A DNA stretch of 64,000 bases, from contig NZ_VTEX01000001.1 of assembly GCF_008180865.1 (NCBI RefSeq), positions 767,261 to 831,260 on the forward strand, written 5' to 3'. Positions 18,499-29,828 of this stretch are shown in pieces. Every line of letters begins with the position of its first letter. The first letter of the stretch is position 1. The position numbers and the translations under genes were made by a program. Under the pieces are notes generated by a model. It saw only the letters and a program-made list of their open reading frames with translations, did not search any database and had not been told where the DNA came from. The stretch comes from Rossellomorea aquimaris. GTDB taxonomy: Bacteria; Bacillota; Bacilli; Bacillales; Bacillaceae_B.

Positions 18499-19497
18499 AT
18501 GAAAAGACAAGTTCTGACTGGTATTAAACCAACAGGCCGTATTCATTTGGGGAATTATATTGGTGCAATCAAACCGGCATTACAATTGGCTGAGAACCAA
18601 TCCTACAACACAGCTTATTTTGTTGCGGATTATCATGGTTTAACGAAGATACACGATAAGCATGAAATGAAAGAACTTTCTTATGGAGTGGCAGCAGCTT
18701 GGTTAGCACTAGGTTTGAATCCTGATCGAGCGATCTTTTATCGTCAATCTGATGTACCTGAAATCTTTGAATTGAGTTGGATTCTGTCTTGTTTTGCACC
18801 GAAAGGATTAATGAACCGTGCCCACGCATATAAATCATGGGTCGAAGAAAATAAAGAAAGCGGCAAAGATGTTGATGCTGGAGTCAATATGGGATTATTC
18901 ACCTATCCAATTTTAATGGCAGCTGATATCCTCCTTTTTCAAACCGAGATGGTACCTGTCGGAAAAGATCAGATACAGCATGTTGAAATTGCACGGGACA
19001 TAGCTGAAAGCTTTAACAAACAATATGGAGAAATATTTGTCATCCCTGAATATGTCATCCAAGAAGAAACGGCTGTTCTACCGGGATTAGACGGACGTAA
19101 AATGAGTAAAAGTTATAACAACACCATTCCATTATTTGAAGAATCAAAAAAGCTTCAAAAATTAATTAATAAAATCAAAACAGATTCATCACCCCCTGAG
19201 GAGCCCAAGGATCCTGACTCCTCCGTCATTTTTGCGTTATATAAAGAATTTGCAACTTCCGATCAAGTTGAAGAAATGAGAAGGAGATTTCAAGAAGGAA
19301 TAGGCTGGGGAGATGCCAAAAAAGGGCTATTCCAAGTAATGAACTCTTTTATCGAAGAACCAAGATCGAAATATGAAGAACTGATGGCGAGTCCCCATAT
19401 GCTTGATACCATCTTACAAACTGGAGCAAAAAAAGCACGGGAAAAAACAATCCCATTCATGAAAGAGATTAAAAGGAAAATAGGAATTTATCATTGA
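18499..19497 (+). CDS. trpS: Tryptophanyl-tRNA synthetase (non-B. subtilis type)
   Basis: This class I synthetase charges tRNA-Trp. The 332-residue protein has the HIGH-equivalent GRIHLGNYIGAIKP at residues 13-26 and the KMSKS loop GRKMSKSYNNTIPLF. It lacks the KMSKSDPN sequence of the B. subtilis housekeeping enzyme; the SYxNTIPLF form is the one found in proteobacterial-type TrpRS. It may therefore be a second TrpRS, such as one that tolerates a Trp-analogue inhibitor. The start ATG 18499 has GGAGGG upstream. The T-box leader controls it. Confidence 0.94.
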   Translation: MKRQVLTGIKPTGRIHLGNYIGAIKPALQLAENQSYNTAYFVADYHGLTKIHDKHEMKELSYGVAAAWLALGLNPDRAIFYRQSDVPEIFELSWILSCFAPKGLMNRAHAYKSWVEENKESGKDVDAGVNMGLFTYPILMAADILLFQTEMVPVGKDQIQHVEIARDIAESFNKQYGEIFVIPEYVIQEETAVLPGLDGRKMSKSYNNTIPLFEESKKLQKLINKIKTDSSPPEEPKDPDSSVIFALYKEFATSDQVEEMRRRFQEGIGWGDAKKGLFQVMNSFIEEPRSKYEELMASPHMLDTILQTGAKKAREKTIPFMKEIKRKIGIYH

Positions 19498-19621
19498 AAT
19501 AGAACAGGGTGATGAAGTGCAGGGATCATTTTGTTTTTCAGATAATTCATAATTCTCATTGACATTTCTTCTTCTTTGTTATAAGTTATGGGAAAGTTAT
19601 TTTTCACAAAATCATATAGTT

Positions 19622-19778
19622 TCTTATCAAGAGAGGTAGAGGGACTGGCCCGAAGACACCTCAGCAACCAGCCAAAGTTTTAGGTATGGTGCTAATTCCA
19701 GCAAGTTGATGTCAACTTGGACGATAAGAGGGAGAACGAACGTACAAAACCTTCTTATTTTCATTAAGAAGGTTTTTT
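19622..19778 (+). promoter_or_regulatory. SAM-I riboswitch (S-box) upstream of the met operon
   Basis: The S-box core is visible: CTTATCAAGAGAGGTAGAGG, then GACTGGCCC, CAGCAACC, and GATAAGAGGG closing the P1 helix. It ends with the terminator AAAACCTTCTTA / TAAGAAGGTTTT and T7 (19746-19779). High S-adenosylmethionine should stop transcription before metI. Confidence 0.96.
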
Positions 19779-19821
19779 TGTTTTTTCCCTTTTCGTATTC
19801 AAGATAGAAAAGGAGAGAAGA

Positions 19822-20946
19822 ATGTTGAAAAAACATATTGATACAATGCTTGTCCAGGCGGGAAATCGAAAAGATCCTGCCACGGGTGCTGTGAGCTTAC
19901 CCATTCATTTAGCGACTGCCTATGAACATAAGGGAGTTGGGCAATCGACAGGTTATGATTACACAAGAACAGGTAATCCAACCCGCGCCACCTTAGAAGA
20001 CATCCTCACTCAATTGGAGGAAGGGCACAGAGGATTTGCCTTCAGCTCGGGGATGGCAGCGATTCAGGCTATCCTTAGCTTATTTTCCAGCGGGGATGAA
20101 TTGATTGTTTCAAAAGACCTATACGGCGGTAGCTACCGATTATTCGTACAGTATGAAGCACAATATAGGATCAAATTTCATTTCGTCGATACAAGTGATG
20201 CCGGCTCCATAGAAGAACAAATTTCTAAGAGAACAAAGGCCATCTTCCTTGAAACACCAACCAATCCATTAATGAATGAAGCAAGTATTTCTGAGGTCGC
20301 CGGGCTCGCTAATCATAACGGATTGCTTTTAATTGTAGATAATACCTTCTACACACCTATTCTGCAGAAGCCACTTACTGAAGGAGCAGACATCGTTATT
20401 CACAGCGCTACGAAATACTTAGGGGGACATAATGACGTGCTGGCAGGTGTTGTGATTGTAAACACAGAGGTGTTGGCAGAAAAAATCTACACCATTCAAA
20501 ATTCAATCGGTGCGGTTCTCGCCCCTTTTGATTGTTGGCTCTTATTAAGAGGAATGAAGACCCTTAGTCTCAGAATGGCACAGCACGAAAAAAACGCAAG
20601 AACGTTAGCGAAGTATCTTGATGCCCATGAATGTGTAACAGACGTATTATATCCGGGAAAAGGTGGCATGCTTTCCTTTCGTATCGCAAAGGAAGAATGG
20701 GTTTCTCCCTTTCTCCAACACTTAAAAGTTATAACGTTTGCTGAAAGTTTAGGAGGGGTCGAAAGCTTTATCACCTATCCCGCCACTCAAACACACGCAG
20801 ACATTCCTGAAGAAGAAAGAAAGAGTTTGGGTATCTGCAACAGACTCCTGCGGTTCTCTGTAGGAATTGAATTTATTGATGACCTGATAGAAGATCTGGA
20901 GAATGTTTTTCAACAATTGGAAAAAGAGGTGTTTACGTATGAGTAA
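19822..20946 (+). CDS. metI: Cystathionine gamma-synthase / O-acetylhomoserine thiolyase
   Basis: MetI is a PLP enzyme that joins an activated homoserine to cysteine (or sulfide) in methionine synthesis. The 374-residue protein has the family segments GNPTRATLEDIL and [12 protein letters not shown], the PLP-binding lysine in SATKYLGGHND, and RFSVGIEFIDDLIEDLE near the end. The first of four genes after the S-box, as in Bacillus metI-metC, it is assigned by order and length. Its stop overlaps metC by eight bases. Confidence 0.93.
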   Translation: MLKKHIDTMLVQAGNRKDPATGAVSLPIHLATAYEHKGVGQSTGYDYTRTGNPTRATLEDILTQLEEGHRGFAFSSGMAAIQAILSLFSSGDELIVSKDLYGGSYRLFVQYEAQYRIKFHFVDTSDAGSIEEQISKRTKAIFLETPTNPLMNEASISEVAGLANHNGLLLIVDNTFYTPILQKPLTEGADIVIHSATKYLGGHNDVLAGVVIVNTEVLAEKIYTIQNSIGAVLAPFDCWLLLRGMKTLSLRMAQHEKNARTLAKYLDAHECVTDVLYPGKGGMLSFRIAKEEWVSPFLQHLKVITFAESLGGVESFITYPATQTHADIPEEERKSLGICNRLLRFSVGIEFIDDLIEDLENVFQQLEKEVFTYE

Positions 20947-22123
20947 AAAACCATTTTCACTTCAAACGTCACTCATTCATTCTCACGGATTTGATAAAGA
21001 AACAGGAGCGGTCTCTACACCGATTCATCATGCTACGACCTTTCATCAACAGGATTTTGATCAATATGGAACGTATGATTACAGCCGTTCGGGAAATCCG
21101 ACGAGGGAAACCGTTGAAGAAACGATCGCGGAATTGGAAGGTGGAGTAAGAGGCTTTGCCTTTTCATCAGGGATGGCGGCAATCTCCACTAGCTTCTTAT
21201 TATTGTCGAGTGGAGATCATGTTCTCGTATCAGAAGAAGTGTACGGTGGGACATATAGAATGATTACCGAGGTCCTCACTAAATTTGGAATTGAATATTC
21301 ATTTGTGAATATGAAAGATTTACATGAAGTGGCTTGTTCAATTAAGCACAATACGAAAGTGATTTATATGGAGACACCATCCAATCCGCTTCTGAATATC
21401 ACCGATATTGAAGGAGTCGTAAAGCTTGCCAAGGCTAATGGATGTTTAACTTTTCTTGATAATACATTTATGACTCCCCTGCTGCAAAGGCCGATCAGCC
21501 TGGGTGTGGATGTTGTGCTACACAGTGCCACGAAGTTTCTTGCGGGACATAGTGATGTTTTGGCAGGACTTGCCGTAACGGGAAATGAAGAGATTGCCGG
21601 GAAACTTGCTTTCTTGCAGAATTCGTTTGGTGCTGTCCTCGGTGTTCAGGATTGCTGGCTGCTCTTAAGAGGACTAAAAACACTGCACGTTCGATTGAAG
21701 GAATCATCAGAATCGGCATATAAGATTGCGGCCTTCTTAGAAAAGAGAACGGAAGTAGAAGAAGTGTATTACCCGGGATTGAGCTATCATCCCGGTCGTG
21801 AAATTCAAGTTCGACAAGCAGAGGGTCCTGGGGCGGTTCTTTCCTTCCGGTTAAAAGGGGCAGAGGAAGTGAAGCAACTCATTCAAAATGTAAACATTCC
21901 TGTATTCGCCGTCAGTTTAGGAGCTGTTGAATCAATTCTATCCTATCCGTCAAGGATGTCACATGCTTCCATGCCAAAAGCAGAACGGGAAAGAAGAGGG
22001 ATTACAGATGGTTTATTACGATTATCAGTAGGACTTGAAAACGTGGACGAATTGATTAAGGATCTTCAAAAAGGTTTAGATAGTATACAAAAGATCAAAA
22101 GAAATAACGTGATAAATTTATAA
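20939..22123 (+). CDS. metC: Cystathionine beta-lyase
   Basis: MetC cleaves cystathionine to homocysteine, pyruvate and ammonia. The 394-residue PLP protein is a close relative of MetI with [11 protein letters not shown] as the PLP-lysine site, [12 protein letters not shown], and [20 protein letters not shown] at the C-terminus. ATG 20939 has AAAGAGGTG upstream and overlaps the metI stop; a longer in-frame start at 20903 lies inside metI and is unlikely. Assignment as beta-lyase rather than gamma-synthase rests mainly on the conserved metI-metC order. Confidence 0.92.
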   Translation: MSKKPFSLQTSLIHSHGFDKETGAVSTPIHHATTFHQQDFDQYGTYDYSRSGNPTRETVEETIAELEGGVRGFAFSSGMAAISTSFLLLSSGDHVLVSEEVYGGTYRMITEVLTKFGIEYSFVNMKDLHEVACSIKHNTKVIYMETPSNPLLNITDIEGVVKLAKANGCLTFLDNTFMTPLLQRPISLGVDVVLHSATKFLAGHSDVLAGLAVTGNEEIAGKLAFLQNSFGAVLGVQDCWLLLRGLKTLHVRLKESSESAYKIAAFLEKRTEVEEVYYPGLSYHPGREIQVRQAEGPGAVLSFRLKGAEEVKQLIQNVNIPVFAVSLGAVESILSYPSRMSHASMPKAERERRGITDGLLRLSVGLENVDELIKDLQKGLDSIQKIKRNNVINL

Positions 22124-22139
22124 AAAAGGAGGGAATGTC

Positions 22140-23990
22140 ATGAAGCCGTTGCTGGAAGCACTGAAAGAGAGAATCTTAATTGCAGATGGTGCGATTGGAA
22201 CGTTGTTGTATTCATATGGAGTGGACAGATGCTTTGAAGAGCTGAATCTTTCTCACCCAAATGAAGTGTTGAAAGTCCATAAAGAGTATATTGATGCAGG
22301 AGCAGATATCATTCAGACCAATACGTATGGAGCCAATTATCAAAAGCTTTCCAGATACGGATTGGAGGATTCGGTTAAAGAAATAAATACAGCTGCAGTG
22401 CGTCTGGCAAGAAAAGCAGCGGGTGAAAACACCTATATTCTGGGCACCATCGGGGGAATCAGGGGCATTAAACAAAATGTGTCGCTGGAAGAAATCAAAA
22501 GAAGCTTTCGGGAACAGCTATACTGTTTATTATTAGAGGGTGTAGATGGCATTCTGCTTGAAACCTATTATGATTTCGAAGAATTAACCACTGTATTGAA
22601 CATTACAAAACGTGAAGCAGACATTCCTGTCATTGCTCAAGTTTCTCTACATGAAACGGGAGTTCTTCAAAATGGAATGGAGATAAAAGATGCTCTTCAA
22701 CAATTAGAGTTATTGGGAGCCGATGTTGTCGGCATCAATTGCCGCATGGGTCCCTTTCATTTGGTGAACTCATTAGAGGAAGTTCCATTACCTAAAAGGG
22801 CATTTCTATCCGTCTATCCCAATGCCAGTCTGCCAAACTATGAAGAAGGTCGATTCTATTACTCTGCTGAGCCTGATTACTTTGGAGATATAAGCAACGA
22901 ATTGCGACTGCAAGGTGCAAGGATCATTGGGGGATGCTGTGGGACGACACCTGATCACATTCGTTCTGTAGCAAGCAGGTTAAAAAGCCGGGAGCCAGTG
23001 AAAGAAAAAGTGGTGAAAACAAAAAAGGTTGTTCAGTTATCGTCACCTTCTATCAAGGGAAGCTTGCTGCATGAGCAAGTAAGGAAAAAGAAAACGATCA
23101 TTGTTGAACTCGATCCACCTAAGCATCTCGACACGAAGCTGTTCTTCCAAGGGGCTGAGGCATTAAAGGAAGCTGGAATTGACGCACTCACGCTTGCAGA
23201 CAACCCGTTAGCATCGCCTCGTATTAGTAATGACGCCATTGGCAGCCTGGTAAGCTCAAAATTTGATCTTACCCCTTTAGTTCACATCACTTGTCGGGAT
23301 CGAAACCTGATTGGACTTCAATCCCATTTAATGGGATTACACACGTTAGGGATACACAATATATTAGCCATTACTGGGGATCCGGCCAAGATTGGAGATT
23401 TCCCTGGTGCAGCATCCGTTTATGATTTATCTTCTCTTGAACTCATTGAATTGATAAAACAGAACAATGAGGGGATATCCTTCTCAGGAAAATCACTCCG
23501 GGAACGCACTCAATTTTCAGTAGGTGCAGCCTTTAATCCGAATTTCCGTCATTTAGACGCTTCTGTAAAAAGGCTTGAAAAGAAAAAGAAAGTCGGTGCT
23601 GACTATTTCATTTCTCAACCGATCTTTGGGAAAGAACAGCTGATTCAAGTACATGAAGCTACGAAGCATTTAGATGTTCCGATCTTTATCGGAATCATGC
23701 CATTAATCAGCTCAAGAAATGCAGAGTTTCTCCATCATGAAGTACCGGGAATCAATGTGCCGGAAGAAACAAGACAAAGGATGAAGGAAGCGGGAAGAGA
23801 TCCCGTAGTTGCAAGAGCAGTTGGAATGGAGATAGCAAAAGGCTTACTTGATACAGCAATAGATCTCTTTAATGGGATTTATCTTATCACGCCTTTTGTC
23901 AGGTACGATATGAGCATTGAACTGATTCATCATATTCAAGAGAAAAACATCACAGAAAGAGAGGTTCCCTATGGCCATCACTTTGTTTGA
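22140..23990 (+). CDS. yitJ: Bifunctional homocysteine S-methyltransferase / methylenetetrahydrofolate reductase (YitJ)
   Basis: The 616-residue protein joins two domains. The N-terminal half (about 1-290) is a zinc-dependent homocysteine methyltransferase fold with [22 protein letters not shown] and the zinc cysteines [11 protein letters not shown]. The C-terminal half (about 320-616) is a MetF-like reductase with [32 protein letters not shown] and YFISQPIF. In Bacillus, YitJ provides 5-methyl-THF and is S-box regulated. It overlaps metH by 20 bases, so methyl donor and methyl user are made together. Confidence 0.94.
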   Translation: MKPLLEALKERILIADGAIGTLLYSYGVDRCFEELNLSHPNEVLKVHKEYIDAGADIIQTNTYGANYQKLSRYGLEDSVKEINTAAVRLARKAAGENTYILGTIGGIRGIKQNVSLEEIKRSFREQLYCLLLEGVDGILLETYYDFEELTTVLNITKREADIPVIAQVSLHETGVLQNGMEIKDALQQLELLGADVVGINCRMGPFHLVNSLEEVPLPKRAFLSVYPNASLPNYEEGRFYYSAEPDYFGDISNELRLQGARIIGGCCGTTPDHIRSVASRLKSREPVKEKVVKTKKVVQLSSPSIKGSLLHEQVRKKKTIIVELDPPKHLDTKLFFQGAEALKEAGIDALTLADNPLASPRISNDAIGSLVSSKFDLTPLVHITCRDRNLIGLQSHLMGLHTLGIHNILAITGDPAKIGDFPGAASVYDLSSLELIELIKQNNEGISFSGKSLRERTQFSVGAAFNPNFRHLDASVKRLEKKKKVGADYFISQPIFGKEQLIQVHEATKHLDVPIFIGIMPLISSRNAEFLHHEVPGINVPEETRQRMKEAGRDPVVARAVGMEIAKGLLDTAIDLFNGIYLITPFVRYDMSIELIHHIQEKNITEREVPYGHHFV

Positions 23991-26900
23991 AGAACAGCTA
24001 AGGAAAAAAATACTCGTACTCGATGGAGCAATGGGAACGATGCTTCAACAAGCGAATTTATCCCCGGATGATTTTGGTGGAGAGGAGCTTGAGGGCTGTA
24101 ATGAAAATCTGGTATTGACAGCGCCGGAGGTCATCTATCAGATCCATCTGGAATATTTGAAAGCCGGAGCTGATGTAATTGAAACAAATACCTTTGGTGC
24201 AACCCCCGTCGTACTGGACGAATATGATATAGGCTATCAAGCATACGAAATCAATAAAGTAGCAGCTGAAATTGCCAAAAAAGCAGTTGAAGATGTCTCA
24301 ACTTCCGAGTGGCCCAGGTTTGTTGCAGGATCTCTAGGTCCCACTACCAAAACCTTATCTGTTACTGGAGGGATAAGCTTTGATGCGTTGGTAGACAACT
24401 ATCGTGTTCAAGCAGAAGGCCTTCTCGATGGAGGAGTTGATGTACTGCTGCTTGAAACGAGTCAGGATGCTTTAAATGTAAAAGCAGCAAACCTTGGAAT
24501 TAGATCTGCTTTTGAATCCAGAGGGAAAGAGATACCCATTTTGTTATCCGGTACCATTGAGCCGATGGGTACTACACTCGCAGGGCAAACAATTGAAGCA
24601 TTTTATTTATCCCTTGAACATTTAAACCCTTTGGTCGTTGGTCTAAACTGCGCAACCGGACCTGAATTTATGCGTGATCATATACGTTCTTTATCAAGTC
24701 TGGCAACTACCTATGTCAGCTGTTATCCGAATGCAGGCCTTCCTGATGAGGAGGGGAATTACAATGAGACGGCTGATTCACTCAGTGTAAAGATGAAAGG
24801 CTTTGCTGAGAAAGGCTGGCTGAATCTTGTTGGAGGGTGCTGTGGAACCACACCGGAGCATATCCGTGCCCTTTCAGAAGTTGTGAAGGGATTACCGCCT
24901 CGTAAACCTAATGAGTCTCATCCTCATGCAGTGTCAGGAATTGAAGCGTTCGTCTATGAGGATGCAGACAGAAGACCGATTCTGGTCGGAGAACGGACGA
25001 ATGTCATCGGTTCACGTAAATTCAAACGATTGATTGCAGAGAATAAGATAGAAGAAGCTTCAGAGATTGCGAGAGCACAAGTGAAAAATGGAGCTCAGGT
25101 GATCGATATCTGCCTTGCAGATCCCGATCGTGAAGAAGTTGAAGATATGAATGTATTTATCCAGGAAGTAGTGAAAAAAGTAAAAGTTCCACTAGTCATT
25201 GATTCTACGGATGAGAAAGTTCTTGAGACCGCATTAAAATATTCTCAAGGAAAGGTGATCATTAACTCGATCAATCTTGAAGACGGAGAAGAGCGGTTTG
25301 AGAAGATAACAAAGCTTATGAAGGAGTACGGAGCGGCGGTTGTAGTAGGAACGATTGATGAAAAAGGAATGGGAGTGTCTGTAGAGCGTAAGGTAGACAT
25401 TGCGATCCGCTCACATAAACTGTTAACAGAGAAATATGGGATAGCATCAGAAGACATCATCTTTGACCCTCTCGTCTTCCCTGTGGGAACAGGGGATCAG
25501 CAATATATCGGTTCAGCCAATGCCACCGTTGAAGGGATAAGACAGATTAAGGAAGCCTTACCTGAATGCCCTCATATCTTAGGGGTTAGTAACGTTTCTT
25601 TTGGACTGCCTCCTGTTGGGAGAGAAGTCCTGAATGCGGTATATCTTTACCATTGTACCAAAGCGGGGCTGGATTACGCCATAGTCAATACGGAAAAATT
25701 AGAGCGTTTTGCCTCAATTCCTGAAGAAGAAGTTCGAATGGCGGAGAAACTCTTATTTGAGACGACTGATGAAACACTGGCTGAATTCACTGCATTTTAC
25801 AGAGGGAAGAAGAAAGAAGTAAAGGTACCTGTCAACACTATGACGCTGGAAGAAAGACTGGCTCATTATGTGGTGGAAGGGACGAAGGAAGGGCTGATTG
25901 CCGATTTAAATATCGCTTTGGAAAAATATGACGCTCCACTTGAAATCATTAATGGTCCCCTTATGGCCGGCATGAGTGAAGTCGGAAGGTTATTTAATGA
26001 TAACCAGCTGATTGTAGCGGAAGTATTACAAAGTGCCGAAGTCATGAAAGCATCCGTTGCTCATTTGGAACCGCATATGGAACAAACGGAAAGTTCATCT
26101 TCGAAGGGAAAAGTGATATTAGCTACGGTTAAGGGGGATGTCCATGATATTGGTAAGAATCTCGTTGATATTATCCTCAGTAATAATGGATATGAAGTGA
26201 TTGATTTAGGTATTAAAGTAACACCTCAGGAACTGATCGGAGTCATTCGGGAGGAAAAACCCGATATCGTAGGTTTGTCCGGACTCCTTGTGAAGTCTGC
26301 CCAACAAATGGTCATTACTGCTCAAGATTTAAAACAGTCTGATATTTCAGTTCCCCTTGTAGTAGGAGGTGCGGCCCTGACTCGAAAATTTACTACAAAT
26401 AAAATCGGTCGGGAATATGACGGACTGGTACTCTATGCGAAGGACGCAATGGATGGACTGGACATCATGAATGGGATTCAACATGAGGAAACGAGGCTGC
26501 GGCTGGAAGAGGAGAGTCGTGAAAAGTTAAGTAAGATCGTTTCGACTGAAGACTCACCGAGACTAAATACATCTTCTGTTGCGGTGAAAGTACGTTCTAC
26601 AGTTGCGAAAGATGTAAAAGTCCATGTTCCTTCTGATTTAATTCCACACACCATTAAAGAATTTTCACTTGATCAAATTCATCCCTACATTAATCAGCAA
26701 ATGCTGCTCGGACATCATTTGGGGATTAAAGGGAAAATTTCGAGATTACTGGAAGAAGAGGACGAGAGGACGGTCGGCCTTAAAGCAGTGACTGATGAAT
26801 TGTTCCAAAGAGCAAAAAGGGAAGGGATGATTCAGGCATCTGCAAGATATCAATTTTTTCCTGCTCAATCAGATGGAGATGATGTTGTTATTTATCATCC

Positions 26901-27417
26901 GGAGGATTTTTCCATAGAGATAGAACGATTTCACTTTCCAAGACAAGCAGGAAATCAGCATTTATGTTTAGCAGATTACTTGCGTTCTGTAGAAAACGGA
27001 GAAATGGATTATGTCGGTTTCTTTGCCGTAACGGCAGGTGTGAAAATCAGGCAGTGGGCAAGAGAGATGAAGGAAGAAGGCAGATTCCTTGAAAGTCACG
27101 CCCTGCAGGCTATTGCCTTAGAAACAGCTGAAGGACTGGCTGAAAGAGTACATGAAATGATGAGAAGCAGATGGGGGTTCCCAGATCCCGTTGATTTTAC
27201 GATGCAGGACCGGTTCCGGACTCATTATCAAGGACAACGTTTTTCATTTGGGTATCCCGCCTGTCCCGAACTTGAAGATCAGAAGAAACTGTTTAAGCTT
27301 ATTCAACCTGAAAGAATTGGAATCCAATTAACAGACGGATGTATGATGGAACCGGAAGCATCGGTAACAGCGATGGTCTTCGCTCATCCGGAAGCAAGAT
27401 ATTTTAATGTATTATAA
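23971..27417 (+). CDS. metH: Cobalamin-dependent methionine synthase
   Basis: MetH transfers a methyl group from 5-methyl-THF to homocysteine by way of methylcobalamin. All four modules are visible in 1148 residues: the homocysteine domain ([28 protein letters not shown]), the pterin-binding domain ([14 protein letters not shown]), the B12 cap and Rossmann domain with the cobalt-ligand motif DVHDIGKN, and the C-terminal activation domain with [19 protein letters not shown]. subtilis uses MetE instead, so this organism must obtain or make B12 for this route. It overlaps yitJ by 20 bases and is followed by a terminator. Confidence 0.97.
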   Translation: MAITLFEEQLRKKILVLDGAMGTMLQQANLSPDDFGGEELEGCNENLVLTAPEVIYQIHLEYLKAGADVIETNTFGATPVVLDEYDIGYQAYEINKVAAEIAKKAVEDVSTSEWPRFVAGSLGPTTKTLSVTGGISFDALVDNYRVQAEGLLDGGVDVLLLETSQDALNVKAANLGIRSAFESRGKEIPILLSGTIEPMGTTLAGQTIEAFYLSLEHLNPLVVGLNCATGPEFMRDHIRSLSSLATTYVSCYPNAGLPDEEGNYNETADSLSVKMKGFAEKGWLNLVGGCCGTTPEHIRALSEVVKGLPPRKPNESHPHAVSGIEAFVYEDADRRPILVGERTNVIGSRKFKRLIAENKIEEASEIARAQVKNGAQVIDICLADPDREEVEDMNVFIQEVVKKVKVPLVIDSTDEKVLETALKYSQGKVIINSINLEDGEERFEKITKLMKEYGAAVVVGTIDEKGMGVSVERKVDIAIRSHKLLTEKYGIASEDIIFDPLVFPVGTGDQQYIGSANATVEGIRQIKEALPECPHILGVSNVSFGLPPVGREVLNAVYLYHCTKAGLDYAIVNTEKLERFASIPEEEVRMAEKLLFETTDETLAEFTAFYRGKKKEVKVPVNTMTLEERLAHYVVEGTKEGLIADLNIALEKYDAPLEIINGPLMAGMSEVGRLFNDNQLIVAEVLQSAEVMKASVAHLEPHMEQTESSSSKGKVILATVKGDVHDIGKNLVDIILSNNGYEVIDLGIKVTPQELIGVIREEKPDIVGLSGLLVKSAQQMVITAQDLKQSDISVPLVVGGAALTRKFTTNKIGREYDGLVLYAKDAMDGLDIMNGIQHEETRLRLEEESREKLSKIVSTEDSPRLNTSSVAVKVRSTVAKDVKVHVPSDLIPHTIKEFSLDQIHPYINQQMLLGHHLGIKGKISRLLEEEDERTVGLKAVTDELFQRAKREGMIQASARYQFFPAQSDGDDVVIYHPEDFSIEIERFHFPRQAGNQHLCLADYLRSVENGEMDYVGFFAVTAGVKIRQWAREMKEEGRFLESHALQAIALETAEGLAERVHEMMRSRWGFPDPVDFTMQDRFRTHYQGQRFSFGYPACPELEDQKKLFKLIQPERIGIQLTDGCMMEPEASVTAMVFAHPEARYFNVL

Positions 27418-27427
27418 ATACCATACT

Positions 27428-27464
27428 AAAAAGGCAACTCCCCAAAGTGGAGTTGCCTTTTTTG
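27428..27464 (+). terminator. Rho-independent terminator of the met operon
   Basis: AAAAAGGCAACTCC / GGAGTTGCCTTTTT with a 7-base loop, followed by T. It is the first strong terminator after the S-box, so the operon spans about 7.8 kb. Confidence 0.92.
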
Positions 27465-28118
27465 CTTTTGTGGCGAAAAGCTTAGCAGTCTATTCCTATT
27501 AATCTCTTGGAAAGACGAGCAGTGGTCCATTAATTTAAAATAAATATGGAAATTTAGAAAATGAAAGAATTTAATGGTTAGGGGATGAAGGATAATCGGC
27601 TTGTAGAGTAATAAAGGGGAAACACAGAGTCAAAAAGAGTGATCTTCTGTTTTAACACTTTGATTACTAAACTTGGTTTCGAGTATTTCCAGTATTCTTT
27701 CTTCTGAGAATCCTGTGACCATTGATAGATTGAGTAAACTGGGCTTAATTCCTATAGACACGCAGAAATGATAGGCACTTTGGATAGCGAGTGTTTCTAT
27801 ACACCTTCTTGTCAGATTATTTTTCATTCTCTCATCAGCTCCCAACTATTTTGACAAATGATTAAGTAGTAGGATTACGACATCATATTAAGATTTGCGG
27901 TTGGATTCTAGTAGGAGATTCATATACATCAAAATAGTATATCGAGAAATACCCGCTGTCTGTTTCTCAGTTAATACCCTCATTATACACTTTATATTGT
28001 GAATTGTAGAGTTGTTTTACAAAAAAATGTAATGTTTTTAGAATATACTAATAATTTTTCTGGATTTTTAAATATAATCTAAAGAGTGTAGTAAATGGTA
28101 TTACTTAGGGGGAAAGTG
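27465..28118. other. Intergenic interval between metH and the lipoprotein gene
   Basis: Apart from the doubtful small minus-strand frame at 27630-27827, the interval is AT-rich and holds no clear gene, RNA motif or repeat. The last 150 bases (AT-rich, including TATAAT-like stretches) probably carry the promoter of the lipoprotein gene at 28119. Confidence 0.4.
27630..27827 (-). CDS. Possible small hypothetical protein
   Basis: An open frame of 65 residues from ATG 27827 (or 71 from TTG 27845) encodes MKNNLTRRCIETLAIQSAYH, followed by a predicted helical chain containing MVTGFSEERILEILETKF. No membrane segment and no family recognised. The ribosome binding site is weak (GATGAGAG) and the frame is not obviously conserved in kind, so this could be chance. 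It lies alone in a 700-base interval. Confidence 0.35.
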   Translation of the reverse strand: MKNNLTRRCIETLAIQSAYHFCVSIGIKPSLLNLSMVTGFSEERILEILETKFSNQSVKTEDHSF

Positions 28119-28559
28119 ATGAAATTTTTAAGTTTGTGCTTGATGTTGATTTTGTTTCTTTCTGCGTGTACTGGAATAGACGAAACTCTCCCGCATCAGG
28201 AACTGGATTTGAGGGAAGATTCTAAAGCACTTCAGGAATCTATTTCAGATTATGGAAATGGAATCTTTCTGTATGAAAATGAAAACGGAAGTTCACTTGT
28301 GGTGTTAAATGGAAGTGTGGTAGATCAAAATGCTAAAAAAGCTCCCTATTATAAAAACATTGATTTTGAAGTAAGAGAAGGCACATTATGGATTTCATTT
28401 ACTGAACACTTCGAAAAAAACTATTTGCAAAAAGAGCTGACTAATCAATTAATATATCGCATTAACCGAAATGAATTCAAAGGGAGCTATGATACGATTA
28501 AAGTGTTGAAAAATGATAAGGAAATTCCCCTTACCGGTGTAATAATCGGAGAATTTTAG
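28119..28559 (+). CDS. Hypothetical lipoprotein
   Basis: The 146-residue product begins MKFLSLCLMLILFLSAC, a lipoprotein signal peptide with lipobox LSAC (Cys about 17). The mature part is polar and mixed alpha/beta, with no recognised domain. ATG 28119 is preferred over the longer frame from 28095 because AGGGGGAAAG lies 5-12 bases upstream. It appears to be transcribed alone and has no clear terminator. Confidence 0.75.
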   Translation: MKFLSLCLMLILFLSACTGIDETLPHQELDLREDSKALQESISDYGNGIFLYENENGSSLVVLNGSVVDQNAKKAPYYKNIDFEVREGTLWISFTEHFEKNYLQKELTNQLIYRINRNEFKGSYDTIKVLKNDKEIPLTGVIIGEF

Positions 28560-28886
28560 ATGAGCAGTTTAAAGGGTGGATAGAGTAACTATACCAGAGC
28601 AAATGAAAGTGTGTGATGTTCGTTTAGGATGCGGGTGTTGACAGGGGGGCGGACCTGTAATGCTCATAATGAAGTGTGTCTGAATGGAAATTATGTATGA
28701 ATGTGATATATAATGGGGATTGGTATAGGAAAATGTCGAAAGCGGATTGATCGACACAACTTTAAAACCAGAATCAATAATAAAGAAGAACCAGAGAAAA
28801 GGGTATGATTTCCCAACTAATCATTGTGTCAGACAGGGAAGAAGAAATTGATATAAATTTGTTGGATATCATAGGAGGAATCATAC
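28560..28886. other. Intergenic interval before the rsbR-like gene
   Basis: No credible gene. A degenerate copy of the dispersed repeat (GGGGGGCGGACCTG, 28644-28657, with flanking ACAGG/CCTGT symmetry) is the only notable element. The last 40 bases hold the ribosome binding site AGGAGG of the next gene. Confidence 0.5.
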
Positions 28887-29732
28887 ATGCATAGAAATCA
28901 GGAACTATATACATTTTTATTAAGTAAGGCTCGTCAATTAACGGAAGATTGGTATAACTCCCTGGATAAAAACACAACAAATGGTGTTTATTCTTCCTCA
29001 GATCCCAAGGTGATAGAAACTTTAAAAAATCAAAACTTTGAGTTTCACGGCATTCTTTGTAATTTGTTTGCTGAGGATAAAGAAACATTTAATCAGAAGA
29101 TCGATGAATGGGTCTTGACCATTGCAGAGGATAAGGAACATCTAGAAACCCCAAATCACTATATTCTAAGAGAATTCATGAGGGTTAGACATCAATACCT
29201 GGAATTCTTGAAAGAATACGCCGAATCTCATATGGAAGAAAATATCTTTGAACAATTCAGCCGTTGGAATCAAGTCATCATTGAAGCATTTGACCGGGTT
29301 ATGCTGCGATTTGTTGAGCTGCAAACGGAAGTTGTGGAGCAGCAGATCCAATCCCAGCAGGAAGTGATCAACGAATTAAGTTCACCTGTCATATCCTTGA
29401 ATAGACATACTGCGCTTTTACCCCTTGTAGGTAATATCGATCCTACACGTGCGGAATTAATTTTAGAGAATGCGTTGGAACAATGTGTTAATAAGGAAGT
29501 TTCTCAATTGTTCATCGACTTATCAGGTGTTGTATTAATAGATACGATGGTAGCTCATCAAATCTTTCAGCTAATTGATGCACTTCAATTGATCGGTGTG
29601 AAGCCGATTCTATCTGGGCTACGCCCTGAAATCGCACAAACAGCTGTTCAACTGGGATTGAATTTTGACAACCTGACGATTACTTCTACCTTGTCACAAG
29701 CACTGACTATTAAAAATAATGAAGTTGAATAA
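28887..29732 (+). CDS. RsbR-type stressosome protein (RsbT co-antagonist, STAS domain)
   Basis: RsbR paralogues build the stressosome with RsbS and release RsbT to activate sigma-B. The 281-residue protein has an N-terminal helical, non-haem-globin-like sensor (about 1-150), a linker EVVEQQIQSQQEVINELSSP, and a C-terminal STAS domain with LIDTMVAHQIFQLIDALQL and KPILSGLRPEIAQTAVQLG. The first phosphorylatable Thr (DTMVAHQ) is conserved; the second position, usually ILTG, is ILSG. It resembles RsbRD and is a stand-alone paralogue, since no rsbS or rsbT is nearby. Confidence 0.9.
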   Translation: MHRNQELYTFLLSKARQLTEDWYNSLDKNTTNGVYSSSDPKVIETLKNQNFEFHGILCNLFAEDKETFNQKIDEWVLTIAEDKEHLETPNHYILREFMRVRHQYLEFLKEYAESHMEENIFEQFSRWNQVIIEAFDRVMLRFVELQTEVVEQQIQSQQEVINELSSPVISLNRHTALLPLVGNIDPTRAELILENALEQCVNKEVSQLFIDLSGVVLIDTMVAHQIFQLIDALQLIGVKPILSGLRPEIAQTAVQLGLNFDNLTITSTLSQALTIKNNEVE

Positions 29733-29746
29733 TCGATTATTTTAAA

Positions 29747-29783
29747 ACATTCGTACTTGGTTGTACGGATGTTTTTTTTTTGT
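29747..29783 (+). terminator. Rho-independent terminator after the rsbR-like gene
   Basis: AACATTCGTAC / GTACGGATGTT with a 6-base loop and a run of T residues. Confidence 0.9.
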
Positions 29784-29828
29784 GGAGATATTAGAGTATA
29801 TATAAGTGAAAAACATTTCGAAGTAAAA

